This document shows, piece after piece, positions 32,286-44,911 of a stretch of DNA of 64,000 nucleotides. The notes below the pieces were generated by a model. The model searched no databases. It was not told the DNA's origin and worked only from the letters and a program-made list of their open reading frames with translations. The stretch is from Plantago ovata. Its lineage: Eukaryota > Streptophyta > Magnoliopsida > Lamiales > Plantaginaceae. Every line of letters begins with the position of its first letter. Position 1 is the stretch's first letter. The translations under genes were made by a program, and so were the position numbers. The DNA is taken from NCBI GenBank assembly GCA_028274465.1, contig CM051457.1:60698899-60762898 (forward strand), given 5' to 3'.

Positions 32286-32300
32286 TGATGAATGTGTATT

Positions 32301-34776
32301 AAAAGCTTATCACACATAATCTCAAAAGGTATAAAACAGCACCCATAGCAAAATTCGAAGCATCACACATAATCTCAAAAGGAAGATTCCAGTCAGGCGG
32401 CACAACAATGGGAGCAGAAACAAGCTTCTCCTTAAGGGTATTAAAAGCAACTAAGCATTCATTAGAGAAATGGAAAACCACATCTTTTGCAAGCAACATA
32501 CTTAAAGGTTTAGCAATTTTTGAAAAATCTTTAATAAACCTCCTATGAAAACCTACATGGCCAAGAAAAGATTGCTATTCTTTCACACAAGTAGGTGGGG
32601 GAAGTTTTTCAATGATTTCGATCTTAGCCTTGTCTACCTCAATACCTCTTTCAGAAACTACATGTCCTAGAACAATGTCTTCTCTAACCATATAATGACT
32701 CTTTTCCCAGCGTAAGGTCAAGTTGCATTCAATGCACCTTTTCAAAACAAGATCTAATCTTTGCAAGCAATCATCAAAGGAATCACCGAAAAGGGAAAAA
32801 TCATCCATGAAAACTTCAACAAATTTAGTTACCATGTCAGAGAAAACAGAAAGCATGCACCTTTGAAAATTGGCGGGAGCATTGCATAGTCCAAATGGCA
32901 TCCTCCTATAGGCAAATGTTCCGAATGGGCAAGTGAATGTCGTCTTCTCCTGATCTTCTGGTGCAATCGGAATCTGGTAGAAACCTGATAAACCATCAAG
33001 AAAACAATAAAACTTCCGCCCCGCAAGGCGGTTTAGCATGTCATCTATAAATGGTAAAGGGAAGTGGTCTTTCTTAGTGGCGGCATTTAATCTTCTATAG
33101 TCAATGCACATCCGCCACCCAGTGGTCTTCCTAACCGGTACCAATTCTCCCTTCTCATTCTCTTCCACCGTGACTCCTGATTTCTTAGGAACTACATGTA
33201 CCGGGCTCACCCATCGACTATCAGGAATTGGGTAAATCATATCAGCATCTAGCAACTTGATCACTTCTTTCTTCACCACTTCTTGCATGGCTGGATTTAT
33301 CCTTCGCTGAGGTTGCCTAACGGGTTTGGCATCCTGTTCTAGAGTGATGTTGTGCACGCACCGTGTAGGGCTAATTCCTTTGATATCATTGATCCCCCAT
33401 CCTATAGCTGCGGAATTTTCCTTCAATACTTCAATCAGCTTACTCTCTTCATTGTCAGAGATATGTGAGGAAACAATTACAGGCTTCTTCTGATTTTCTC
33501 CTAAGTACACATACTTGAGGTGCGCATGAAGCGGTTTTAATTCTAAGCTAGGTTCTTCAGGAAACCCACTTTCTTCTTCTTCTTCATCTAAAGGTTCAAG
33601 TACCTCTTCTCCTGCGGGAATTTCTGGGGTGCTATCCATTATTTCAACTAGTTCCCTTGCTTCTTTGGTCATGTAGCACGTCTCAGCTTGCATTGTCAGT
33701 GCCTCCTCAAGTGGTTCACGATTACCATGGCAATGATGAAATTCGGGAATCACGGATTCGTAGTAATCGACAAATTTCAACTCCTCTGCGACTTCTTTAT
33801 CTCCGATGCTACATCCTACCAACTCAATCTTCTCTCCCATTACCTCCATGGTTATTTTCCTGCCCTTAAGTTCAAGGCATGTGTTGGTAGTTGCCATGAA
33901 TGGTCTCCCAAGTAGTACTACGTGCTCACGGATATGGCTCTTTCCCTCGTCCGCCGACTTCATTACTACAAAATCAGCTAGGATTATCAATTTATCCACC
34001 TTCACAAGGATGTCTTCTATTATCCCGACCGGCCTCTTCACACTTTGGTCCGCCATTTGGACGACCATATCAGTTGGTGTCAATTCTCCGAGTTCCAGGG
34101 CCTTGTACACTGAATAGGGCATTAAGTTAATGCTGGCTCCTAAGTCAAGCATTGCCTTCGTAGTTCGTCCATTCCCTAAGGCGATGTCGATGATGAAGCT
34201 TCCAGGATCCTTTTTCTTCATGGGCAATCCGGAAATTGAGTTGACCGTTTCGACCCCATTCACTTCCTTTTCTGAAGTAATCCTTTTGTTCTTGATCTCA
34301 CGAAAGAATTTCGTATAAGCTGGAATGTTCTGGATTAACCCTAAGAGAGGCACATTGACTTCCACTTTTGACAGGCGTTGGAATAGGGGTGAATGTTGAA
34401 TATCCTTCTTGGCTGGTTTGATCCGACTTGGGAATGGCACATGTGGCTTCGGAGGCACATATGGATTGGAAGACCTATGAAGCTCCCCTGGCGTATTAGT
34501 TCCTACCTCGACTTCGTCATCTCCTATGTCTACCACAGATGGACTTGGTTCATCATTCCTTCCCGGAACTTCTTGAGGTTCTTTGGAACTTCCGCTAACC
34601 TCTTGTTCTGTGCTCGGTCCTGTATTTTCGGTCCCAGTAGGTTCTACCCGTTTAGGACGCACGAAGTTAGGAATTTTGGTCATCTTGCCTCCACGGAGTA
34701 GTAGATTCACCTGTTCGCACTCATTCTCATTAGTAGTAACAGCTGGAAGTGGCTCGGGATCAGTTTCAGGTGTCAC
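32301..34776 (-). pseudogene. Athila pol (protease and RT, truncated RNase H)
   Basis: The main frame (32575-34776) has 733 residues. It has a long acidic/Pro-rich N-terminal part, an Athila-type protease core AMLDLGASINLMP (Asp-Leu-Gly instead of Asp-Thr-Gly, normal for the lineage), and RT with MCIDYRRLNAAT, FLDGLSGFYQ, the PFGLCNAPA loop and the catalytic FMDDFSLFGD near residue 657. A TAG at 32575 interrupts RT from the RNase H part, which ends at the junction near 32301. Integrase is missing. It is the only Athila-type RT in the window and shows what kind of helper could serve the gag-protease/ORF2 elements. Confidence 0.92.
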
Positions 34777-34850
34777 ATCGGGAGGAATGGGGTCGTCCGA
34801 TTTCCTGGAGTTGGGGGGTGATTCGCCCCTTACCTCGGGTGGTTTGCTTA

Positions 34851-35771
34851 CTACTTCCAGGGGGTATCCTCGACTGCTTTACCGCACCTTCCACACTTCA
34901 GTAGGCTAAGCTCTTTGATAAGTTGCTCAGTTACTTCGACCGCTTCAAAAGCCTTCTCGATGCGAAGATTGTTCTCAGCTTGCCCTACGTGTGCTATCTC
35001 GAAAACACTCTCAATGGCTTTAATCCCTGCGTAAAACCCAAGTTCCTCCTTCTCACTGATATCTTCGTCCTCAGAATATCCTTCGCATAACCCATCAGTT
35101 TCGCCTTGATTTGAATATATGTTGGTGACTTCATTCGACATTATTTTCTCGGATTGTGCGGATCCATTGGCGTACTTTTGAAAGATCTTCATTGCCTCTT
35201 CAACTGTACATTCTTCTAAACCTCCACACATCCCATCCACTTGAAGCCTAACTTCATCACGTAGTCCACCAACAAAAAACCAAATCAGCTCCCCGTCATC
35301 GAAACGGTGGTGGGGGCACTCACGTTTATACAGCTCAAAACGTTCATAGGTGTCACAGAACCGCTCGTATTCTCCTTGCTTGAAGTGTTCGATCCGATTC
35401 CGTAGTGCAATCGTCTCATGGTAAGGCATGAAACGTGCCAAGAACTCCTCTACTACCTGCCTCCAGGTCCTCAGTGATCCTGGTGCTAACCTTGCTATCC
35501 ATATCCTTGGTTCATATCCCAAAGCAAAAGGAAATAATTTCCTGCATAATTGAATCTCGGTGAACCCCTTTGCTGGAACTTTTGGTATTTCCTCTTCATA
35601 GGACATGATGAAGCTTATCGGATTCATATCCATTCCATCTTCGAACCTCGGTATCCTTCTCACTATAGAACTCGTTACTTCATACCCATATAACTCTTCT
35701 TTCAAGTATGTAGCTGACCCCTTTCTGATTTGGGAGAACGTAGGCGTCCAGCGAGCTTTTAAGGTCGTCAT
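34851..35771 (-). pseudogene. Athila gag
   Basis: The frame gives 306 residues with the Athila-type gag core (LFPFALGYEPRIWIARLAPGS, then FMPYHETIALRNRIEHFKQ and ECPHHRFDDGELIWFFVGGL). The zinc-knuckle region is reduced to KCGRCGKAVED before a stop. The pol frame (-1) is already open here, and a run of five C near 34865 is the likely indel site. A degenerate palindrome unit (34819-34833) falls in the gag-pol boundary and would encode RGESPP. The sequence is quite different from the MPHTRS gag of B, C and D. Confidence 0.87.
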
Positions 35772-35972
35772 ACCTGGAAATCTGTATCAGGAGTAACTCA
35801 AAACTGAAAATTAGCCTCGTTACAAATTTCGAAAATCGAGAATATTTCTAGATATCGAATACTACTAAGGCTAGGAAAGGAGAATTAGAAACAGACCAGT
35901 GAAACTAAAACTACTAGAATTAGGAATTGAATGCTGAAAATATAAACAAATTAAACAGAAAAAGGAGTATAG

Positions 35973-36007
35973 TCCCCGGCAACGCTCGTTCGATATCAAC
36001 GGCGCCA
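35973..36007 (-). other. Primer binding site of composite C's second unit, split by 17 bp
   Basis: The tRNA-Asp match is broken: the parts 35973-35984 and 36001-36007 are separated by extra bases (TCGTTCGATATC region) with a repeated CAACG. Such an element could not prime normally. Confidence 0.8.
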
Positions 36008-36010
36008 ATT

Positions 36011-37220
36011 TGATGATCGCGGGATTGTCAGTTCTGGATCAATCAAATAAATTTGTTATTTAGCCAAAGGCAATTCACAACTACAACGAAAACAGTAGTG
36101 TAGCAGTAGAATAACCTCGAGTGTCGATCTCTAAGGACTATAACTAGCTTTATCAAATCTAATTTAGAATATAAAAACAGCAGACGATATAGCAAAGGTT
36201 TTTCTTAACAGATAATGGAGATTGGTGATAGTATGGTCCTTCAAAGCATAACGGGTTAATAATCATGCGTAAATTCTTCGGTTTTGCATGGAGATCTTTG
36301 ATTAATAAATTGTCCTGTTGTAATTATCAAACACTACGAAGATATAGATTTTCAAAGACCAATGAGTTGTCCAACTGTGTTCCGTAATTATTCAACACTA
36401 CGAAGATATATATTTAAACAGGACAAAGAATTGTCCAATTGTGTGCAATAATTAATCAACATACGAAGATAAAGATTTCGCTAGATCAAACAAATAAAGC
36501 AATAACACGGAGTGTAATGCGCGATATAGCCATTAGCATAATTATCAACCCTTCGCTAAGAATTCACATACTATCACCAACGATAAGTTTAGCTACTCAT
36601 AGTTGTCATGCAATCAACAAAAATCATACCACGAATGAATGAAAACATGATGAGAGATATATAAAAATAAGTAGAAAAACTGTAAGATACAATGTTACCA
36701 AAGGTTGTCAGTCTCCGAAGAATCGCGATCTTACAAGCTCCAAACTGCTATGAAAAAGTATCTCCTAAGCTATGAACCCCCAGAACAGGCTCTGGGAAGT
36801 TCCTACCTAAAACTACAGAGAAAGGTGAGAGAATAGGTCTGGAAAAGTATGAAATTCGGAGAAAAACTGAGCAACTATATATAGTGTTCGAATTTGTGTG
36901 GGGCGATTCGCCCGGGAGCAATTTTAGGGATTTTGCGCGTTTTCGACGCGTTTTTGGATTTCTTCCCCTTTTCGGACTCGTTTTCTGACTTCTAGTGGCC
37001 TTCTAACCTCCAGATTCGACCCCTAGACTCCAAATCCTATCCGGAAACCTTCAGATACTCCGAATAGGCTTCTGGAACACCAATTCCTTGTCAACTTCAA
37101 TATAATTGCCCGGAAATCCTCATTTTTCAACCAAAACCTGTAAAATAAAAACTAAAGGGAAACGTGACACTATTCTAATAAAATGCACTAAAATATAGCT
37201 AAATTAACATAGAGGATAGC
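36011..37220 (-). repeat. Composite C middle LTR, first part
   Basis: An LTR of the TGATGATCGCGGG type that is interrupted by element D after ATAGC (37216-37220) and completed by 53232-53281. It has a single palindrome (36896-36916) and a TATA box near 36884. It differs from the outer C LTRs in the segments around 36340 and 36410. Confidence 0.9.
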
Positions 37221-38532
37221 TGATGAACCAGAATTTTTCGGGTCCCGATTCAATCAAATAATATTTGTAATTAGCCAAAGGCAATCCACAACTACAACGA
37301 AAACCGTAGTGTAGCAGTAGAATGACTCGAGTGTCATTCTCTCAGGACTATAACTAGCTTTATCTATTTAACAAGAGAATATAAAACAGTAGACAGATAG
37401 CAAGGGGTTTTTCTAACAGATAATGGAGATTGGTGATAGTATGATCCTTCAAAGCATAACGGGTCGATAATCATGCATAAATTCCTCGGTCTTGCATAGA
37501 GATCTTTGAATCAATCTAGTGTCCTGTTGCAAATATTAAGCACTACGAAGATAATTGGTCTGACAAGTCAATTACTAATGTCCTAATGTGTTCCGTAATT
37601 ATTCAACACTACGAAGATAAACTCGCGCACAGGTCGACAAGTGTCCAATTGTGCATAATAATTAATACAACATACGAGAATTTAGGTTGTGCCTGATCAA
37701 CGAAATAAAGCAATGACACGGAGTATAATGCGCGATATAGCCATTAGCATGATTATCTTCCCTTCGCTAAGAATTCACATACTACCACCAAGGATAAGTT
37801 TAGCTACTCATAATAGGCATGCAATCAACAGAAATCATAGAAGAAAACATATTGAAAGATATATAAAATAAGTAGATTAAACTGTAAGATACAAGTTACC
37901 AAAGGTTGTCAATCTCCGAAGAATTGCGATCCTACGAGCTCCAATCCGCTATGAAAAAGTGTCCCCTAAGCTACGAACTCCCAGGACAGGCCCCGGGAAG
38001 TTCCTACCTAAAACTACAGAGAGAGGTGAGAAAGTAGGTCTGGAAAAGTATGATTTTTGGAGAAACCTGAGCAACTATATATAGGCCTCGAATTACTGTG
38101 GGGCGGTTCGTCCCACACACCGGGCGTTTCGCCCGGTGTGGGGCGGTTCGCCCCACCTCTGGGGCGGTTCGTCCCAGAGAGTTTTTCGCGGAATTCCGCG
38201 TTTTCGACGCATTTTTGGATTTCTTCCCCTTTTCGGACTCGGTTTCTGACTTCTAGTAGCCTTCTAACCTCCAGATTCGGCCCCTAGACTCCAAATCCTA
38301 TCCGGAAACCTTCAGATACTCCAAATAGGCTTCTGGAACACCAATTCCATGTCAACTTCAATATATTTGCTCGGAAATCCTCGATTTTCACCCAAAACCT
38401 GTAAAATAAAATCTAAAGGGAAACGTGACACTATTCTAATAAAATGCATTAAAATATAGCTAGACTCTAATGCAAAAAACCTTTTTAATGCATTAAAATA
38501 CTCGAATGAAAGTGTAAAATACACATTCATCA
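37221..38532 (-). repeat. Element D 3' LTR
   Basis: A close match to 51937-53226 (both with the ACTCGCGCACAGG variant). It has about 40 bp of extra sequence at 38461-38503 that copies the internal sequence just beyond the PPT (38574-38600), replacing the usual GCTAAATTAACATAG piece. Palindromes are at 38097-38177, with one more unit than the partner LTR. Confidence 0.9.
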
Positions 38533-40090
38533 AACTCCCCAAACCGAACCTTTGCTTGTCCTCATGCAACTAAGCTAGACTCTAATGCAAAAAACATGCA
38601 AGACACAAAATGGAGTCTCATGCCAAATAAAATGAACTAATCTACTGAATCTACCAAGAAACATGTGAACAAAAACCATATAAATCAAAGCATGAATATA
38701 GGTTTAAGAATACCTCGATTGACTTATACACATCCACATAAGCACTTATGTCAAGACAAGGTAGTCTCTCGTAACATTCTCTACCTGGACCTAGTCAGTG
38801 ACGACGTAATGAAGCATGCTAAGATACGAATGGTTGCCCCGTGCCTATGAAACTGAGGACTTACTGTTGTTCCACCATGTTAAGACTTTTCCTCAAAAGA
38901 GGTCGAACCAGTACTGGCTCTCATCAAACGAAGGAGGGTTCCCTATAAAAGATAACTCTCCCCTATTCTACCCATCTCTCAAGTAAAGTCTTAAGCTATT
39001 CACCACTTCCTGAATGGCAGGACGAGGGTGGTCAAGAACAGATGACACTCAAGACAAAAAAGATAAAAAATTACAACACGATTACGAACATTACAAAAAA
39101 TGGAAAATAAGACTCAACACTTTGCTAAACTGCTATTAGGCTTCCTTTTTTTTGGACCCTTCTTTGCTTTTTTGGGGTCTTTTCCTTTTTTTTTTCTTTT
39201 TTTCTTTCGAGATTCTTTTTTTTTTTCTTTTTCTCTTTTTTTTCTGGAATTTTTTCTTTCTTTTTTTCGATTTTCCTAGCCAGCAATAGCATAACAAAGA
39301 GAGAAATAAAATGACTCACACGACTTCCCCAAACCTATTCGAAAGAATAGGTTGGAGCACAAAGTTTACGGAAAAGGAAAAATAAACCCACGATACGAAA
39401 ATGAAAAACAGAAACAAGTCTATGATGGTGTAACCCCCTCCCCAAACCTATTCGGAAGAATAGGTTATAAACAAAGGATCACACAACCTCACACTACCTC
39501 CTTCCTAGGCATTTAGCAATCTCAAAGCATGGTGAAGACTTGTTGCCTCTTAGGTACATAATTACTCGGGAAAACAACCATAAGACCCTATCATGCATCA
39601 TCCTATTATAAAGGCCTTCGTGAACCGCAGTAGAGAAAATACCACTAAGTGATGTCGAGACTACCATGCTTAACTAAGTGCAATACATAAATGTGACAAG
39701 CCAAGCGAGAAAAACCTCAAACAAATTCATAGAGATGAAGCATACGATTAATGGCATAGCTAGTTGATCTACCCAATAAAAAAGTTCAAAAAAATCGGCA
39801 ATGAACTCCATATAAAACATGCAAGACTATCCTAGGATGAATGTAGTGAATGCAACCTAAAAAATCTAAGAAAGCAGTAAACGTGCAAATGCAAATGCAA
39901 ACGGATAAAGCATGCGAGGTACTATACTCATCCTACCAATACCAAGCTCCAAGCTAACAACATCAGATCACTTAAATCCCATCCCTCCTCATGAAATTAA
40001 CACTAGTCCCTAGCAGTTAGAAAATGAGGAAATAAGATGTGATACAAGATGTTACCCAATGGTTTGGCCTCGGTCGGCTGAGTATGTTGT
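38533..40090 (-). other. Element D PPT and 3' non-coding module
   Basis: The PPT is at 38533-38550. The purine tract is at about 39143-39278 and hairpins are at about 39330-39353 and 39445-39470. It is collinear with 5586-7129. No gene is seen. Confidence 0.7.
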
Positions 40091-40847
40091 TTGTGAGTTA
40101 TTGGGCCTGCTCTGGGAGCCTCATATATGATCATCGGAACTTGTGGTAGTGGCGGTAGTTCCATCAATAGATCGGATAGGACCAACTCAACCATCTGTAT
40201 CATCATTGTCCCTATTGTCTTCATTGTCACTACTGTCACGCACATCGTCACTGGTAGAGTTGCAGTGTCGAAGGGAATTTTCAAGATTGGGCGCCTCTGT
40301 TATGGAATCTTCCACCCGGTATCTCTCGAATAGGTTGTGAACTGTTGAAGGGGAAAGGCAAGTAGTATCAGGACTACTCCCTCCAGCGTTTTACACCCCA
40401 AGGAGGTTACAGCGAGCTGCTCGGGTATTCAGAGGTTGTCTTCCATGTTTTCCAATGTCGACCACATTCTCTACAGTTGATGCTCCCGATGTCAATATGA
40501 TGCTCTCTTTAGAGGCAGGCAAGGGGCACCCCAACAAGGTGCTGGGTACCCATGTCATTATGTATTGGAACCAAGCTAGCGCTTCGGAACCTTCTAGCAA
40601 CTGCGAACTCATGATTGAATCCGTCGCGGCGAGAATGTTCCGGTGCCTTCCAGTTCATTCGAACCTTGCAGTCCTTGTGATGGATTGCAGACATAATAAT
40701 GGTTTCTGTTCCTTCGGTGGTGCATCAATAGGCATAGGAGTCCTTACTCCAGGTGTACTGTAGCTACTCCGCTTGGGTAATCCACGACGTTGTTGCAAAA
40801 CCCCTTGGCTGGAACGCACATCCAACGAGGTCACCCTCCTTGACATG
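40090..40847 (-). pseudogene. Element D ORF2 remnant (downstream part)
   Basis: The decayed ORF2 is of the same type as in B. Readable pieces include ARRFRSASLVPIHNDMG. It is cut at its upstream side by element E; the missing start is at 48463-48527. Frameshifts and stops are frequent. Confidence 0.6.
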
Positions 40848-40852
40848 GTAGT

Positions 40853-43531
40853 TGTAACGGTATCGGTTTTTGAAAACAAAGTAATTTCTTGAAAAGAAAA
40901 TCAAAAATAACTTTAATAGCAACGGTCGGCAATCAATGCCAAAATAATCTTTGACGCGCACAGCGCTAACAGAAACAAGTAAATATCCAACGATAACTCA
41001 AATTCAAATGAAACAACGAGTGAAGATAGTAAAAAGTTCATCTTCTTATTTTGAAATAAATTCCCAAGACACCCCAGACACTTCTCTCAGTCGCTGGCAT
41101 CCTACTCGCGGACATCCTCAGCAGTATCTGGAAAGAAGGAATTTTGAAAACAAGAGAGTGTGAGATAAAGGATCTCAGTGAGGTTCTAAGTTAAAAACAG
41201 AAAGTAAACAGTTTTGTAATCAAAATCCTTTTCGGAAAAACAAACAAACAGAACATATCACATAACAGAATAACAGAACAGATAAGTTGAAGACCGTTGG
41301 TGCAGCCCGCCTTATTGCTCCTACTCCCCAGAATGCCCTTATAACTCCCTCCAGAGGGTGCACAACTCCGGACAGAAACAGAAACCCCCGTGTACTTTGG
41401 GGAAACAGAACCTACGACCCTAATAGACCTCAGCGACTTCTGCCTCGCGCCTAAAAGGGATTAGACTAGGCAATAATCAAGCAAACCTGATAGTCCTCTA
41501 CTACCCAAGCCTACCTAATTACGACCTAATCGACCGGTCACACAGAAACAGAACAGATACAGAACAAACAGATACAGATAATCAACACCGAGAAGTGTTC
41601 CTGTAGAAAAGTTAATCCAGAACAGAGTAGCAATAAACAGAGAAAGTAAATAGTCATACTTAGGACTTAAATAGTTTTACACGGAAGCATACAGTAAAAG
41701 AGTATATGTAATAGTAGGTACAAGTTGTCACATATCCTTCCAGTTTTTCGCAAATAAATAGGTTTAGGGGTGAACACTCACCTTGAACTTTGCGAGCAAC
41801 GATCCTCAAAAGCAGAGCGTATTAAGAGCTAGCGGATGGATCACCTAAACAGGAAGTGTCTAGTCACTAACTAGAAGTCGAAATGAAAGTTAAACGGATA
41901 AAAGGCGAAGGTGGGGTTCGAACTTGGGACCTCTAAGTTAGTCTCTCAACACATAACCAACTAAGCTATCAAGTCAAGTAATTTCTTACCATCAAGAGAC
42001 AAAGTATTTGCACATAAAACAGTTTTCAAAGAGCTTTTAAAATTAGTCAAAGGCTTACGAAAACAATTCCCAGTAAAGCAGTACAACTGAATAAATCCTT
42101 CTCAAATACCAAAACCAGTTTAGAATGACTCAAATACTGACCAAGGTACAATTACTAAATTACCCTTCTGTTTTAAATTGCATAAAAACCCTTCTTTAAG
42201 TTTTCGAAACCAGACGAGTCCTTCAAGTTTTTAAACACACAAAACAGTCCACACAAAATACCAAGGTTTTCAGTCAAGTCCTCTGTCAGTCAACTGAGGT
42301 CAACCCACTAATTGCAGTCAAGTCCTTCTAGTTCATAAAAATCCCAAAATGACCCCAACAGAAACTATAACCTATCAAATCAGTCCAACCAAACCAAAAC
42401 AGAGCTCAGGTTAGTCTCGAAAAATCCAAATCTGTCCAATTCAGTTTTACGACCTAAAAAACACGGTCAACATACACGGTCATGGTCAAACAGTCAACAC
42501 AAATCCAAACCACCCTACTGTAAGTCCCGAATTCGAACAATGGTCAAAGCTAGGGTTCAGTCTAAGGTCAATAGGCACAGGGGTAAAATCGTCCATAGAA
42601 AAGAAGGAACAAAAACGGGATAGAAATTATACCTTCGGTCGGGAACAAAGTGATTCGAACTGAGAATTGAAAGGGGAAAAGAGAATAAGTTAAAACGAAA
42701 TTCAAATACAAATTTAATCTGACGAACGAAACAGAGTCTAGTATTACTTATCCGAAACGAAACGGAGACAGAGCAGAATGAAATGAACTCGGAGCAGAAC
42801 GAGATCGGCGGGGAACGGAGTCGGGCGTACGCGACGCGGTTCGGACAGAAGACGGCGTGGACGGTGCGGCGGCGCGGATCGACACAGATCGGCACGGCGG
42901 CGGCTCACAGACAGCAACGGAGCAGGCGGTTCGCTCCGGTTAATGGTGATGATGGGTGATGAATCGATGTTGCTAAAGGTGCTACCCGTGATGATGATGG
43001 TTAATCGATGGTGAGGTGACAAAAACGGAGCAGTACGGGCGCGGTGATGATGATGTAAATGGTGGAGCAGTGGTGGTTTCCGGTGGGTGATGAAGATGAG
43101 ATGGGGAGAAGATGATGGTGGACGAGGATGACGAGGAGGCGAGAGGATGGAGTCTTCTTTGTTCTCCTCTGAGAAAAAGTAAGGGAGGAGAGTGATAGAG
43201 AGAAAAAGGAAGAAAGAAGAGGAAAAATGGAAGGAGTGTTGGTGACTTGACTAGGTTTAGGGTTGATTAAGGAGATGGGCCAAGTCTTGAGAAAGGGCCA
43301 CGTAAATCGGCCAACACCAACTGGGCTCAGATAAGCCTTGCAAAGATGAATAACTCTGTCCCAGAATCGAGATGCAATTGAACCACTAACAATCAAGCCT
43401 TCTGATTCGAATCCGATAGCGCGGGAAGAAAATTAATTAAATTACCGAATAAATAATTACTCAGGTAATTAATTAATAAAAAAAGGAAAATAATTAAATA
43501 AAAATTAAATTAGAAAATACGGGATGTTACA
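40853..43531 (-). repeat. Element E 3' LTR
   Basis: A 2679-bp LTR, nearly identical to 45772-48457, which implies a recent insertion. The tRNA-like segment is at 41904-41975 (A box start 41968, B box start 41924) and the splice donor at 41776-41784. A GC-rich part is at about 42790-42910. Confidence 0.92.
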
Positions 43532-43801
43532 CTCCACCACCCTTAACAGAAGTTTCGTCCTCGAAACTTATCGAGCGTAGGACAACGGGAAACGGTAAAA
43601 TGAAAATCTTCCACTTCAAACGCCGAATGAAAGGTCAAACTTTGCAACACAAAGTTAACAAGGTCATAACTATCCTAAGGAAAAAGGCTCACTTCTTCCA
43701 CGAGCACATATATCCATAAATCCTCAATAAATAATCGATACCTTAAGCTTCAAGTGAGTCTAATCTAAAGAAAGAAGTGCAGTTTGATAAACAAACACGA
43801 C
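43532..43801 (-). other. Element E PPT and short 3' region
   Basis: The sense strand reads AAGGGTGGTGGAG next to the LTR. Only about 250 bp separate it from the end of gag, so the protease, RT and integrase genes are wholly deleted. Confidence 0.75.
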
Positions 43802-44911
43802 TTAGAAGAGGTTTGTCCAAACGTGCGTACTTTTTGCCACATTTGCTGACCGAGCCTCATGTCCAACCCCACTGTAGACCTTCACCTTCGTTGTTGCACC
43901 ATCTATTTGGTTTTTCGAAACCGTGCTACAAGGCCGTCCTTTCTTAATTAGATAGCGACGCCTCGGACATCTGTTCACCTTATAATCTTTGCTGCCACAA
44001 GCCAAACACCAACCCTTCTTCTTCCAGCAGTTGCCTTCCTCGTGAGTTGTTCCTCCACAGAAATTACACTTTATGCTAGTTGACTCTCCGGTAATATCAT
44101 CGAGTTGACGGGGTCAACTTTCCCGCTGATTGCGAGGACACTTGGATGGAGACGGACAATCCTCGCCACTCACGTGATCAGAATCCCTTTTTCCAGATCG
44201 ATGAGATTCATAGCTCTCAAGCTCTCCTAACCCGTTCTCCACTTCAGCAGCTCTTTCAACGGCCTTCGCGTAAGTTGACATCTCGATTCCAAACAGGTTG
44301 AACTCGATCTTAGGCTTCAATCCTCGTACAAAGCACCTCATCTTTTCCATTTCTTCATATTGGAGGTGTAGCACATACTACAACAATCTCGTGAATTTAA
44401 GATCATACTCGGACACCGTCATCTTACCTTGCCTCAACCTTTCCAACTCACTAATTCTTCTCATACGGACATTACGGGGAACATACTTGTCCACAATTTC
44501 CGTCACAAAATTCTCCCATATGTGAGGTTTTCCTTCTCTCCTCCATCGTGGATCAACGGTGACCCACCAACGGCGTGCTAGTCCATCGAGCTGAAACACT
44601 GCAAGCTCCACCATTTGTGCATCGTTGATGTGCAAGATACTAAACCAATCCTCGATGCCCTCGATTCACACTTCAGCTTTCCTTGAGTGGGGTGATCCTT
44701 CAAACCTTTTCGGGTGGAAACGAGCGAACCTCTCAGCTGCCGACAACGTTAGAGTTTGTTGATATGGCATAATTGACGGCGCGATCGCACTTGCTACTTG
44801 GCGGGAGGCATTTGAAGTTGCGACCTTCTGCTGCATCAAGTCTTGTGCAATAGCATCATTGGCGGTGTGGTTGTTGCTGCTGGTAGCGCAAGTGTTGTTC
44901 GTTGGAGCCAT
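43802..44911 (-). pseudogene. Element E gag, killed only by stop codons
   Basis: One frame runs from MAPTNNTCATSS (44911) to 43802 with no frameshift. It is cut by TGA at 44666, TAG at 44378 and TGA at 44114. The gag core (LARRWWVTVDPRWRREG, then WENFVTEIVDKYVPRN and MTVSEYDLKFTRLL) parallels A's gag. The first zinc knuckle is intact (CNFCGG then H and C), whereas the second has Tyr in place of His (CLACGSKDYK). Decay by substitutions only, of the C-to-T type at two TGA sites, would fit deamination of methylated cytosine. Confidence 0.88.

Larger units (their letters stand above)
28631..32300. repeat. Giant inverted repeat, right arm
   Basis: This is the reverse complement of 24372-27895. 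It ends 15 bp into an LTR (TGATGAATGTGTATT, 32286-32300), where it is fused to Athila RNase H sequence of opposite orientation. The spacer between the arms is 735 bp (27896-28630). Confidence 0.92.
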
